From Streptomyces sp. NBC_00448 (GTDB lineage: Bacteria > Actinomycetota > Actinomycetes > Streptomycetales > Streptomycetaceae): DNA of 64,000 nucleotides. The notes beneath the pieces were generated by a model. The model had not been told where the DNA came from and did no database searches. It saw only the letters and a list, made by a program, of their open reading frames with translations. Below are positions 44,586-52,042 of the stretch, piece by piece; the stretch's first letter is position 1, and each line of letters opens with the position of its first letter. The DNA is taken from assembly GCF_036014115.1 (NCBI RefSeq), contig NZ_CP107913.1, forward strand, positions 7,495,501 to 7,559,500, in the 5' to 3' direction. The position numbers were made by a program, and so were the translations under genes.

Positions 44586-45442
44586 ACCGCGCTCGCCCCC
44601 GTCCAGCGGTCGCGCAGGCCGGCCAGGACCGTGATGGAGACCGCGAGCAGCACCAGGCTCAGCGCGACGGCCGCGTCCGGGTCGTCCTGCAGCGCGAGGT
44701 AGACCGACAGCGGCATGGTCTGGGTACGGCCGGGGAAGCTGCCGGCGAAGGTGATCGTGGCCCCGAACTCGCCGAGCGCGCGCGCCCAGGCGAGCACCGC
44801 GCCGGCCGCCACCCCGGGCGCGATCATCGGCAGGGTGACCCGGCGGAAGGCGGTGAAGCGGGACGCGCCCAGCGTCGCCGCGGCCTCCTCGTACCGGCTG
44901 TCGGCGGCCCGCAGCGTGCCCTCCACGCTGATCACGAGGAAGGGCATCGCCACGAACGCCTCCGCGACCACCACCCCGGCCGTGGTGAACGGCAGGGTGA
45001 TCCCGAACCACGAGTCGAGCCACTTGCCGACGATCCCGTTGCGGCCGAGCGCCAGCAGCAGCGCCACCCCGCCGACCACCGGCGGCAGCACCAACGGCAG
45101 CGTCACCAGGGCCCGTACGAGCCGGCGGCCGGGGAAGCGGGTCCTGGCCAGCAGCCAGGCCAGCGGCACCCCGAGCACCAGCGCCACGGCCGTCGCCGAA
45201 GTCGCCGTCTCCAGCGACAGCCGTAGCGCCTGCCACACCGCGGAGCTGGTCAGCAGGTCGGGCATGCCCCGCCAAGGGGCCCGCACCAGCAGCGCCAGCA
45301 GCGGCACCAGCAGGAACGCCAGGCCGACCACGGCGGGCAGCAGCAGGGGCAGCGGGACGGCGCCGCCCCCACCGCGCGGGCGCCGCGGCCGGGACAGCCG
45401 TCCCGGTGCCGTGGCACCCGCGTTCTTCACCGCGGGGCTCAC
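44582..45442 (-). CDS. modB: Molybdate ABC transporter permease
   Basis: 286 residues with five to six transmembrane segments (LLPAVVGLAFLLVPLLALLV, ATAVALVLGVPLAWLLAR, LVTLPLVLPPVVGGVALLLA, TTAGVVVAEAFVAMPFLVIS). The cytoplasmic coupling loop is AAATLGASRFTAFRRVTLP, the EAA motif. The GTG start overlaps the modA stop (GTGA). TM pattern and order place it in the ModB/CysW type. Confidence 0.92.
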   Translation of the reverse strand: MSPAVKNAGATAPGRLSRPRRPRGGGGAVPLPLLLPAVVGLAFLLVPLLALLVRAPWRGMPDLLTSSAVWQALRLSLETATSATAVALVLGVPLAWLLARTRFPGRRLVRALVTLPLVLPPVVGGVALLLALGRNGIVGKWLDSWFGITLPFTTAGVVVAEAFVAMPFLVISVEGTLRAADSRYEEAAATLGASRFTAFRRVTLPMIAPGVAAGAVLAWARALGEFGATITFAGSFPGRTQTMPLSVYLALQDDPDAAVALSLVLLAVSITVLAGLRDRWTGASAV

Positions 45443-46305
45443 GGGTTGAGGAAGCCCGCCTGGGTGAGCACCTTCTGGCCCTCGGCGGACTTCACCAGGG
45501 CGATGAACGCCGCCGCGCCGTCAGGGTTCGGCGCGTCCTTCAGCGGGGCGATCGGGTACTCATTGATCGCCTTCGCGGACTCGGGGAAGTTCACGCCCTG
45601 CACCTTGCTGCCCGCGCTGTTGACGTCGGTCTGGTAGACCACCGCCGCGTCGGCCTCCTTCAGCTCCACCTTCGTCAGCGCGGACTTCACGTCCTGCTCG
45701 TACGACTTCGGGGTGAGCTTGAGGCCGCTGGCGCTCAGCGCCTTCTGCGCGGCGGCGCCGCACGGCACGGTCTTCGCGCACAGCACGACCGAAAGGCCGG
45801 ACTTGGTGAGGTCCTTCAGGGTGCGGATCTGCTTCGGGTTGCCTGGCAGGGTCGCGATCTCCAGCTGGTTGCGGACGAAGTCGGCGGGCGTGCCGGCCGC
45901 GTCCCCCTTGTCGGTGACGGTCTTCATGGTGGCCGGGCTGGCCGCCGCGAACACGTCGGCCGGCGCGCCGCCGGTGATGCTCGCCGCGAGCTGGTCGCTG
46001 CCGCCGAAGCTGAAGACGACCTTCGTGCCGGGGTACGCCTGCTGGAAGTCCTTGCCGAGCGCGGTGAAGGTCTCCTTCAGCGAGGCCGCCGCGAACACCA
46101 CCACGGTGCCGGAGACCTTCTTCTGCGCGCCGGTGGCCGACGCGCCGGACGAGGGCTTCTCGGAGGACGTCGACTTGTCCGAGGAGGACGACGAGGAGCA
46201 GGCGGAGAGCGCGAGCAGCAGCGCGGCACCGCCGGCCACCGCGCACAGGCCACGGGACCGTGCGGCACGGGTGGTCCGGGCGGACCGGATACGTCGGGTG
46301 GTCAC
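45439..46305 (-). CDS. modA: Molybdate-binding lipoprotein
   Basis: 288 residues from the GTG at 46305; the frame continues upstream to 46443 with a Cys/Arg-rich stretch unlike the family. Signal peptide with lipobox LSAC (GGAALLLALSAC), then a Ser-rich linker, VVFAAASLKETFTALGKDFQ, GAPADVFAAASPATMK and ADAAVVYQTDVNSAG, which is the ModA/periplasmic binding fold for oxyanions. First gene of modABC; upstream lies an AT-richer segment (46350-46430) that probably holds the promoter. Confidence 0.9.
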   Translation of the reverse strand: MTTRRIRSARTTRAARSRGLCAVAGGAALLLALSACSSSSSSDKSTSSEKPSSGASATGAQKKVSGTVVVFAAASLKETFTALGKDFQQAYPGTKVVFSFGGSDQLAASITGGAPADVFAAASPATMKTVTDKGDAAGTPADFVRNQLEIATLPGNPKQIRTLKDLTKSGLSVVLCAKTVPCGAAAQKALSASGLKLTPKSYEQDVKSALTKVELKEADAAVVYQTDVNSAGSKVQGVNFPESAKAINEYPIAPLKDAPNPDGAAAFIALVKSAEGQKVLTQAGFLNP

Positions 46306-46530
46306 AGAAACTCTCCCTCTCCGCCGCGCCGCCGGGCGCGGGCACGTGCAAGATGATAGTTCCGCATCTGCCAGGAGAAAGTCTGCTGTCGCATTGCATA
46401 ATCCAAACAACCAGCGGCCCCACCTTTGCTTGTGCGATCGCACGACGATCGCGTCGGAGCAGGTGGGGCCGCCGTCGTTCCGGCCGCCGTCGTTCCGGCC
46501 GCACTGTGCCCTACGGCCCGAAGCTGTGCC

Positions 46531-47214
46531 CTACGGCTCGAACCGGTAGCCCATGCCCGGCTCGGTGACGAAGTGCCGGGGCCGGGTCGGGTCGTCCTCC
46601 AGCTTCCGGCGCAACTGCGCCATGTAGACCCGCAGGTAGTTCGTCTCCGTCCGGTAGGAGGGCCCCCACACGTCCCGCAGCAACTGCTTCTGGCTGACCA
46701 GCCGGCCCGGGTTGCGGACCAGAGCCTCCAGCAGATGCCACTCGGTGGGGGTCAGCCGGACGTCCGCACCGTGCCGGGTCGCCTTCTTCGCGGCCAGGTC
46801 CACGGTGAAGGCCGCCGTCTCCAGCCGGGCGGCCGCCGGCCCCTGCTCCTGGTCGGAGCGGCGCCGCTCGGCCGCCCGCAGCCGGGCCAGCAGCTCGTCC
46901 ATCGCGAACGGCTTGGTGACGTAGTCGTCCGCGCCGGCGTCCAGCGCCTCCACCTTCTCGTCGGAGCTGTGCCGGGCCGACAGCACGATGATCGGCACCC
47001 GGGTCCAGCCCCGTATCCCGGCGATCACGTCCACGCCGTCCATGTCGGGCAGGCCGAGGTCGAGCAGCACCACGTCCGGGTGCCGGTCGGCGGCCATCCG
47101 CAGCGCGGTGGTGCCGTCGTAGGCGGCGTCCACCTCGTAGCGGCGCGCCCGCAGGTTGATCACCAGGGCCCGGACGATCTGCGGTTCGTCATCGACGACG
47201 AGGATGCGCGTCAT
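46531..47214 (-). CDS. kdpE: Two-component response regulator KdpE
   Basis: 227 residues from the ATG at 47214. Receiver domain with ILVVDDEPQIVRALVINLRA, phosphoacceptor Asp in DVVLLDLGLPDMDG and switch Lys in DDYVTKPFAMDELLAR. The OmpR-type winged helix (about 130-225) has LTPTEWHLLEALVRNPGRLV and TNYLRVYMAQLRRKLEDD, characteristic of KdpE. It lies 2 nt past the kdpC stop, last in the kdp cluster, and pairs with KdpD at the far end. Candidate binding sites are marked at 51984 and 55094. Confidence 0.95.
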   Translation of the reverse strand: MTRILVVDDEPQIVRALVINLRARRYEVDAAYDGTTALRMAADRHPDVVLLDLGLPDMDGVDVIAGIRGWTRVPIIVLSARHSSDEKVEALDAGADDYVTKPFAMDELLARLRAAERRRSDQEQGPAAARLETAAFTVDLAAKKATRHGADVRLTPTEWHLLEALVRNPGRLVSQKQLLRDVWGPSYRTETNYLRVYMAQLRRKLEDDPTRPRHFVTEPGMGYRFEP

Positions 47215-47216
47215 GG

Positions 47217-47831
47217 TCAACCCAGCTTCGCGAGCGCCAGGTTGAGGGTGACCACGTCGACGTACGGCGTGCCGAGGAAGCCCAGCGGCCGGCCGTGGGT
47301 GTTCGCCGCGACCAGGTGGCGCACCTCGGCGGTGCTCAGGCCGCGGGCCTTGGCCACCCGGTCGACCTGCTCGGCGGCGTACGCCTTCGAGATGTCCGGG
47401 TCCAGGCCGGAGCCGGAGGCGGTGACCGCGTCGGGCGGCACGTCCTTCGGGTTCACCCCGTCGAACGCGGCGACCGCCGCCCGGCGCTCCTTGATCGCCT
47501 TGACCAGGTCGGGGTCGTTCGGGCCGAGGTTGGAGGCGCCGGAGGCCAGCGGGTCGTAGCCGCCGGACGACGGCCGCGGCTGGAACCACTTCGGGTCCGG
47601 CTTCGCCACCTCGTCGGGGTCGTTCGGGTTCTTCTTGGGCAGGTCGAAGTTCTGCCCGATCAGGCTGGAGCCGACGACCTTGCCGTCCAGCTTCACCTGC
47701 GAGCCGTTCGCCTTGGCGGGGAACGCCGCCTGGGCGACGCCGGTGACCAGCAGCGGATACGCCAGCCCGCAGAGCACGGTGAAGACCAGGAGCATCCGCA
47801 GGGCCGCCAGATGACTGCGCACGATACGCAT
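47217..47831 (-). CDS. kdpC: Potassium-transporting ATPase subunit C
   Basis: 204 residues. One N-terminal membrane segment (LRMLLVFTVLCGLAYPLLVT) and a periplasmic domain, with SSLIGQNFDLPKKNPND and PDISKAYAAEQVDRVAKARG, both conserved in KdpC. It stabilizes the KdpFABC complex and increases ATP affinity. ATG at 47831 has GGGG upstream; 16 nt separate it from kdpB. Confidence 0.95.
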   Translation of the reverse strand: MRIVRSHLAALRMLLVFTVLCGLAYPLLVTGVAQAAFPAKANGSQVKLDGKVVGSSLIGQNFDLPKKNPNDPDEVAKPDPKWFQPRPSSGGYDPLASGASNLGPNDPDLVKAIKERRAAVAAFDGVNPKDVPPDAVTASGSGLDPDISKAYAAEQVDRVAKARGLSTAEVRHLVAANTHGRPLGFLGTPYVDVVTLNLALAKLG

Positions 47832-47847
47832 GAGGGGTTCCCCTTTC

Positions 47848-49986
47848 TCAGTTCAGTCCGGGGATGAACTGCACGACGAGGTCGATGAGTTTGATGCCGA
47901 CGAACGGCAGGACCAGGCCGCCCAGGCCGTACACCCAGATGTTGCGGCTGAGCAGCGCCGAGGCCGACGACGGCTTGTAGCGCACCCCGCGCAGCGCCAG
48001 CGGGATCAGCACCACGATGATCAGCGCGTTGAACACGATCGCGGAGGTGATCGCCGAGGTCGGGCTGTGCAGGTCCATCACGTTGAGGTGGCGCAGGCCC
48101 GGGTAGACCCCGGCGAACATCGCCGGGATGATCGCGAAGTACTTCGCGACGTCGTTGGCGATCGAGAAGGTCGTCAACGCGCCCCGGGTGATGAGCAGTT
48201 GCTTGCCGATCTCGACGATCTCGATGAGCTTGGTGGGGTTGGAGTCCAGGTCCACCATGTTCCCGGCCTCCTTGGCGGCCGAGGTGCCGGTGTTCATGGC
48301 GACGCCGACGTCGGCCTGGGCGAGGGCGGGCGCGTCGTTGGTGCCGTCGCCGGTCATCGCGACGAGTTTGCCGCCGGCCTGCTCCCGTTTGATGAGCGCC
48401 ATCTTGTCTTCGGGGGTGGCCTCGGCGAGGAAGTCGTCGACGCCGGCCTCGTCGGCGATGGCCTTGGCGGTGAGCGGGTTGTCGCCGGTGATCATCACGG
48501 TGCGGATGCCCATCCGGCGCAGCTCGTCGAAGCGTTCGCGCATGCCGGCCTTGACGACGTCCTTGAGGTTGATCACGCCGAGCACCTTGGCGGTGGCCGT
48601 CCCGTCCCGGCGGACGACCTCGCCGACGACCAGCGGGGTGCCGCCGCCGCCCGCGATCGCGTCGACCAGCGGGCCGACGTCCTCGGCTGGGCGGCCGCCG
48701 TTGTCCCGTATCCACTGCATCACCGCGCTCGTGGCGCCCTTGCGCAGGCTGCGCTGCCCGCCGTCCTCGGCGAGGTCCACCCCGCTCATCCTGGTCTGCG
48801 CGGTGAACGGCACGAACTCCGCCCGCGGCAGCCGTCCTTCGGCGCGGGCCCGCAGCCCGTAGCGCTCCTTGGCGAGCACCACGATCGAGCGGCCCTCGGG
48901 CGTCTCGTCGGCCAGCGAGGACAGCTGGGCCGCGTCGGCGAGCTGCTCGGCGGTGACACCCTCGGCCGGGAGGAACTCCGCGGCCTGCCGGTTGCCGAGG
49001 GTGATGGTGCCGGTCTTGTCCAGCAGCAGCGTGGTCACGTCACCCGCGGCCTCGACCGCGCGCCCGGACATCGCCAGCACGTTGCGCTGCACCAGCCGGT
49101 CCATGCCGGCGATGCCGATCGCCGACAGCAGCGCCCCGATCGTGGTCGGGATCAGCGCCACCACCAGCGACACCAGGATCACCAGCGACTGCTCGGCGCC
49201 CGCGTAGATCGCGAACGGCTGGAGCGTCACCACGGCGAGCAGGAAGACGATGGTCAGCGACGCCAGCAGGATGTTGAGCGCGATCTCGTTCGGCGTACGC
49301 TGCCGGGCCGCGCCCTCCACCAGCGCGATCATCCGGTCGATGAAGGTCTCACCGGGCTTGGAGGTGATCTTCACGACGATCCGGTCGGAGAGCACCGAGG
49401 TGCCGCCGGTCACCGCGCAGCGGTCGCCGCCGGACTCGCGGATCACCGGCGCGGACTCGCCGGTGATCGCGGACTCGTCGACGGACGCGACGCCCTCCAC
49501 GACGTCGCCGTCACCGGGGATGGTCTGCCCGGCCTCGACCACCACGTGGTCGCCCAGCCGCAGCGCGGAGGCGGGCACCTCCTCCTCCGCTCCCGGCGCG
49601 CCGGGCCGGAAGGAGGCCAGCCGGCGGGCGACGGTGGCGGTCTTGGTCCGGCGCAGCGTCTCGGCCTGCGCCTTGCCGCGCCCTTCGGCGACCGCCTCGG
49701 AGAGGTTGGCGAACACCACGGTCAGCCACAGCCACACGGTGATCACCCAGGCGAAGACGCTCGGGTCCTTGATCGCGTCCAGGGTGGTCAGCACCGAGCC
49801 GACCTCGACCACGAACATCACCGGGTTCTTCACCATCACCCGGGGGTCGAGCTTGCGGCACGCGTCCGGCAGCGAGGTGAGCAGCTGCTTGGGGTCCAGC
49901 ATGCCGCCGGAGACCCGGTGCTGCTCCTGGCGCTGCGGCGCCGGCCCCGGTGACGCGGGGGGTTCCAGAGTGGTCAGGGACGACAT
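47848..49986 (-). CDS. kdpB: Potassium-transporting P-type ATPase subunit B
   Basis: 712 residues. The P-type ATPase core: actuator SAITGESAPVI, phosphorylation site LLLDKTGTITLGNR, hinge AMTGDGTNDAPALAQADVGV and SLVVALIPTTIGALLSAIG in the membrane. Energizes high-affinity K+ uptake through KdpA. Its ATG shares one nucleotide with the kdpA stop (TGATG), so translation is coupled. All catalytic motifs are intact. Confidence 0.97.
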   Translation of the reverse strand: MSSLTTLEPPASPGPAPQRQEQHRVSGGMLDPKQLLTSLPDACRKLDPRVMVKNPVMFVVEVGSVLTTLDAIKDPSVFAWVITVWLWLTVVFANLSEAVAEGRGKAQAETLRRTKTATVARRLASFRPGAPGAEEEVPASALRLGDHVVVEAGQTIPGDGDVVEGVASVDESAITGESAPVIRESGGDRCAVTGGTSVLSDRIVVKITSKPGETFIDRMIALVEGAARQRTPNEIALNILLASLTIVFLLAVVTLQPFAIYAGAEQSLVILVSLVVALIPTTIGALLSAIGIAGMDRLVQRNVLAMSGRAVEAAGDVTTLLLDKTGTITLGNRQAAEFLPAEGVTAEQLADAAQLSSLADETPEGRSIVVLAKERYGLRARAEGRLPRAEFVPFTAQTRMSGVDLAEDGGQRSLRKGATSAVMQWIRDNGGRPAEDVGPLVDAIAGGGGTPLVVGEVVRRDGTATAKVLGVINLKDVVKAGMRERFDELRRMGIRTVMITGDNPLTAKAIADEAGVDDFLAEATPEDKMALIKREQAGGKLVAMTGDGTNDAPALAQADVGVAMNTGTSAAKEAGNMVDLDSNPTKLIEIVEIGKQLLITRGALTTFSIANDVAKYFAIIPAMFAGVYPGLRHLNVMDLHSPTSAITSAIVFNALIIVVLIPLALRGVRYKPSSASALLSRNIWVYGLGGLVLPFVGIKLIDLVVQFIPGLN

Positions 49987-51650
49987 CAGTGCAGACCTTC
50001 CGCGAGCGGTCCCAGCGCGAGCGCCGGGAAGTAGGTGAGCCCGACCACGATGACGATCACCGCGGTGAGCAGGCCGACGAACTGCGGCCGGTGGGTGGGC
50101 AGCGTGCCCGCGGTCGCGGGCACCGGCTGCTGCTTGCCGAGCGAGCCGGCCAGCGCGAGCACGAACACCATCGGCAGGAACCGGCCGACGAGCATCGCCA
50201 GGCCGAGCGCGGTGTTGTACCAGTTGGTGTTGACCGACAGACCGGCGAACGCCGAGCCGTTGTTGTTGGCGGCGGAGGTGAAGGCGTACAGCACCTCGGA
50301 GAAGCCGTGCGCACCGGAGTTGAGCATCCCGGCCCGCTCACCGGGCAGCGCCATCGCCAGCCCCGCGCCGACCAGCACCACCGCGGGGGTGGTGAGGATG
50401 TACAGCGACGCGAACTTCATCTCCCGGCCGCCGAGCTTCTTGCCCAGGTACTCCGGGGTGCGGCCGACCATCAGCCCGGCCACGAAGACCGCGATGATCG
50501 CCAGGACGAGGATGCCGTACAGGCCGGAGCCGGTGCCGCCGGGCGCGATCTCGCCCAGCATCATGTTGAAGATCGTCATGCCGCCGCCGAGCGGCGAGTA
50601 CGAGTCGTGGAAGGAGTCGACCGCGCCGGTCGAGGTCAGCGTGGTGGACGTGGCGAACAGCGCCGACCCCCACACGCCGATCCGCTGCTCCTTGCCCTCC
50701 ATCATCCCGCCGGCCGCGTGGCCCGCCGCGCTGTGCACGCTGTGCAGCTCGTTGACGGTGATCACGGCCACCGACGCGGCCCAGATCAGCGCCATCACGG
50801 CGAGGATCGCGTAGCCCTGGCGCTTGTCGCCGACCATCTTGCCGAAGGTGCGCGGCAGGCTGACCGCGATCACCAGCAGCAGGTAGATCTCCACCAGGTT
50901 GGTGAACGCGTTGGGGTTCTCGAACGGGTGGGCGGAGTTGGCGTTGTAGAAGCCGCCGCCGTTGGTGCCGAGTTCCTTGATCACCTCCTGCGAGGCGACC
51001 GGTCCGCCGGTGAGGCTCTGGTGGTCGCCGACGAGTGTGGAGATCGACTGCACGCCGTGGAAGTTCTGCACCGCGCCGGCCGCGACCAGCACGATCGCGA
51101 AGACGAACGCGATCGGCAGCAGCACCCGCAGCACGATCCGGGTCAGGTCCACCCAGAAGTTGCCGACCCGGTCGGTGCGCTTGCGGGTGAAGCCGCGGAT
51201 CAGGGCCGCGACGACCGCGATGCCCACCGCGGCCGACACGAAGTTCTGCACCGCGAGCCCGGCCATCTGCACCAGGTGGCCCATCGTGGTCTCGCCCGAG
51301 TACGACTGCCAGTTGGTGTTGGTGACGAACGACGCCGCGGTGTTGAAGGCCACGCCCGGCGTCACCGCCTTCATGCCGATCGCCAGCAGCAGGTGGTTCT
51401 GGAGCCGTTGCAGCCCGTACAGGAACAGCACGGAGACCGCGGAGAACGCCAGCACGCTGCGCAGGTAGACCGGCCAGCGCTGGTCGGCGTCGCCGTCGAC
51501 CCCGCCGACGCGGTAGATCAGCCGCTCCACCCGCAGATGCCGGGCGGAGGTCAGCACATGGGCCATGTAGTCGCCCAACGGCCGGTAGGACAGGGCGAGT
51601 ACGGCGAGCAGCGCGAGGATCTGCAGCCAGCCCGCGAGGGTGTCGTTCAC
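49986..51650 (-). CDS. kdpA: Potassium-transporting ATPase subunit A
   Basis: 554 residues, about ten transmembrane segments. K+ channel-like subunit with four pore loops, including NTAASFVTNTNWQSYSGE, LGTNGGGFYNANSAHPFENP and TSAANNNGSAFAGLSVNTNW. The GTG start at 51650 overlaps the kdpF stop by one base. Provides the translocation path of KdpFABC. Confidence 0.96.
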   Translation of the reverse strand: MNDTLAGWLQILALLAVLALSYRPLGDYMAHVLTSARHLRVERLIYRVGGVDGDADQRWPVYLRSVLAFSAVSVLFLYGLQRLQNHLLLAIGMKAVTPGVAFNTAASFVTNTNWQSYSGETTMGHLVQMAGLAVQNFVSAAVGIAVVAALIRGFTRKRTDRVGNFWVDLTRIVLRVLLPIAFVFAIVLVAAGAVQNFHGVQSISTLVGDHQSLTGGPVASQEVIKELGTNGGGFYNANSAHPFENPNAFTNLVEIYLLLVIAVSLPRTFGKMVGDKRQGYAILAVMALIWAASVAVITVNELHSVHSAAGHAAGGMMEGKEQRIGVWGSALFATSTTLTSTGAVDSFHDSYSPLGGGMTIFNMMLGEIAPGGTGSGLYGILVLAIIAVFVAGLMVGRTPEYLGKKLGGREMKFASLYILTTPAVVLVGAGLAMALPGERAGMLNSGAHGFSEVLYAFTSAANNNGSAFAGLSVNTNWYNTALGLAMLVGRFLPMVFVLALAGSLGKQQPVPATAGTLPTHRPQFVGLLTAVIVIVVGLTYFPALALGPLAEGLH

Positions 51651-51739
51651 TAGAACTTCTCCGGGTGGATCAGGGCCAGCACCAGGTAACCGACCAGGGC
51701 CACGGCGACGACGAGTCCGACGATGTTCTCCGCGCTCAC
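51650..51739 (-). CDS. kdpF: Potassium-transporting ATPase subunit F
   Basis: 29 residues, a single membrane helix: SAENIVGLVVAVALVGYLVL then ALIHPEKF. This is the small stabilizing peptide of KdpFABC. Its GTG start overlaps the stop of the 27-codon upstream gene as GTGA, and its TAG shares a base with the kdpA start. Confidence 0.92.
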   Translation of the reverse strand: MSAENIVGLVVAVALVGYLVLALIHPEKF

Positions 51740-51819
51740 AGCCGCTCCACCCCCTTGGCTATGAGGCCGATGACGGTGAACACCGCGACGGTGAGAAGGA
51801 TGAACAGGAGGTCTGGCAT
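51736..51819 (-). CDS. 27-aa single-TM peptide at the head of the kdp operon
   Basis: ATG at 51819 with GGGGTG about 10 nt upstream. The product (MPDLLFILLTVAVFTVIGLI, then AKGVERL) is one membrane helix with a basic C-terminus. It is coupled to kdpF by a GTGA overlap. I recall similar peptides in front of actinobacterial kdpF genes, but no function is known. It could be another accessory subunit of the pump or a membrane regulator. Confidence 0.75.
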   Translation of the reverse strand: MPDLLFILLTVAVFTVIGLIAKGVERL

Positions 51820-51891
51820 GCGAAGGCACCCCGGGCAGTCGGTCGAAGGGGACGGGACCGCCCACGAGCCGTGCGCCGGCCGGTGGGCGAT

Positions 51892-51912
51892 GCCGACCGG
51901 TTGCCGGTCGGC
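51892..51912 (-). promoter_or_regulatory. Hairpin in the kdp operon leader
   Basis: GCCGACCGG-TTG-CCGGTCGGC, a perfect 9-bp stem with a 3-nt loop, between the candidate KdpE box and the first kdp gene (73 nt upstream of its ATG). It would fold in the 5' UTR. Its role could be attenuation or mRNA protection; no riboswitch match is seen. Confidence 0.5.
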
Positions 51913-51983
51913 CTCCTTACTGAATCCCTCCCCGGCCGGCCGGGAACTCCCCGTTAGCGCCTTCCTGACGCGCTCACCTGCGG

Positions 51984-52001
51984 CCTTGACGGCGTCTTGA
52001 C
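51984..52001 (-). promoter_or_regulatory. Candidate KdpE box upstream of the kdpFABC operon
   Basis: On the minus strand, GTCAA-GACGCC-GTCAAGG: direct repeats of GTCAA with an 11-bp period, the spacing of OmpR/PhoB-family tandem sites. A third weaker half-site (GTCAG) lies 21 bp downstream. The same arrangement recurs before kdpD (55094-55111). Confidence 0.6.
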
Positions 52002-52042
52002 GCCGGGGCACGGCCGAGGCGGGGACCGGGCAGAGCCGGCGA

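Noticed and set aside
46306..46443. N-terminal extension of ModA
   Set aside because: The extra residues are Cys/Arg-rich and precede a normal lipoprotein signal; the GTG at 46305 has a ribosome-binding site (GGGAGAG).
51820..52042. c-di-AMP (ydaO-type) riboswitch in the kdp leader
   Set aside because: The leader has a hairpin and direct repeats but is short, and I could not recognise the ydaO conserved core.
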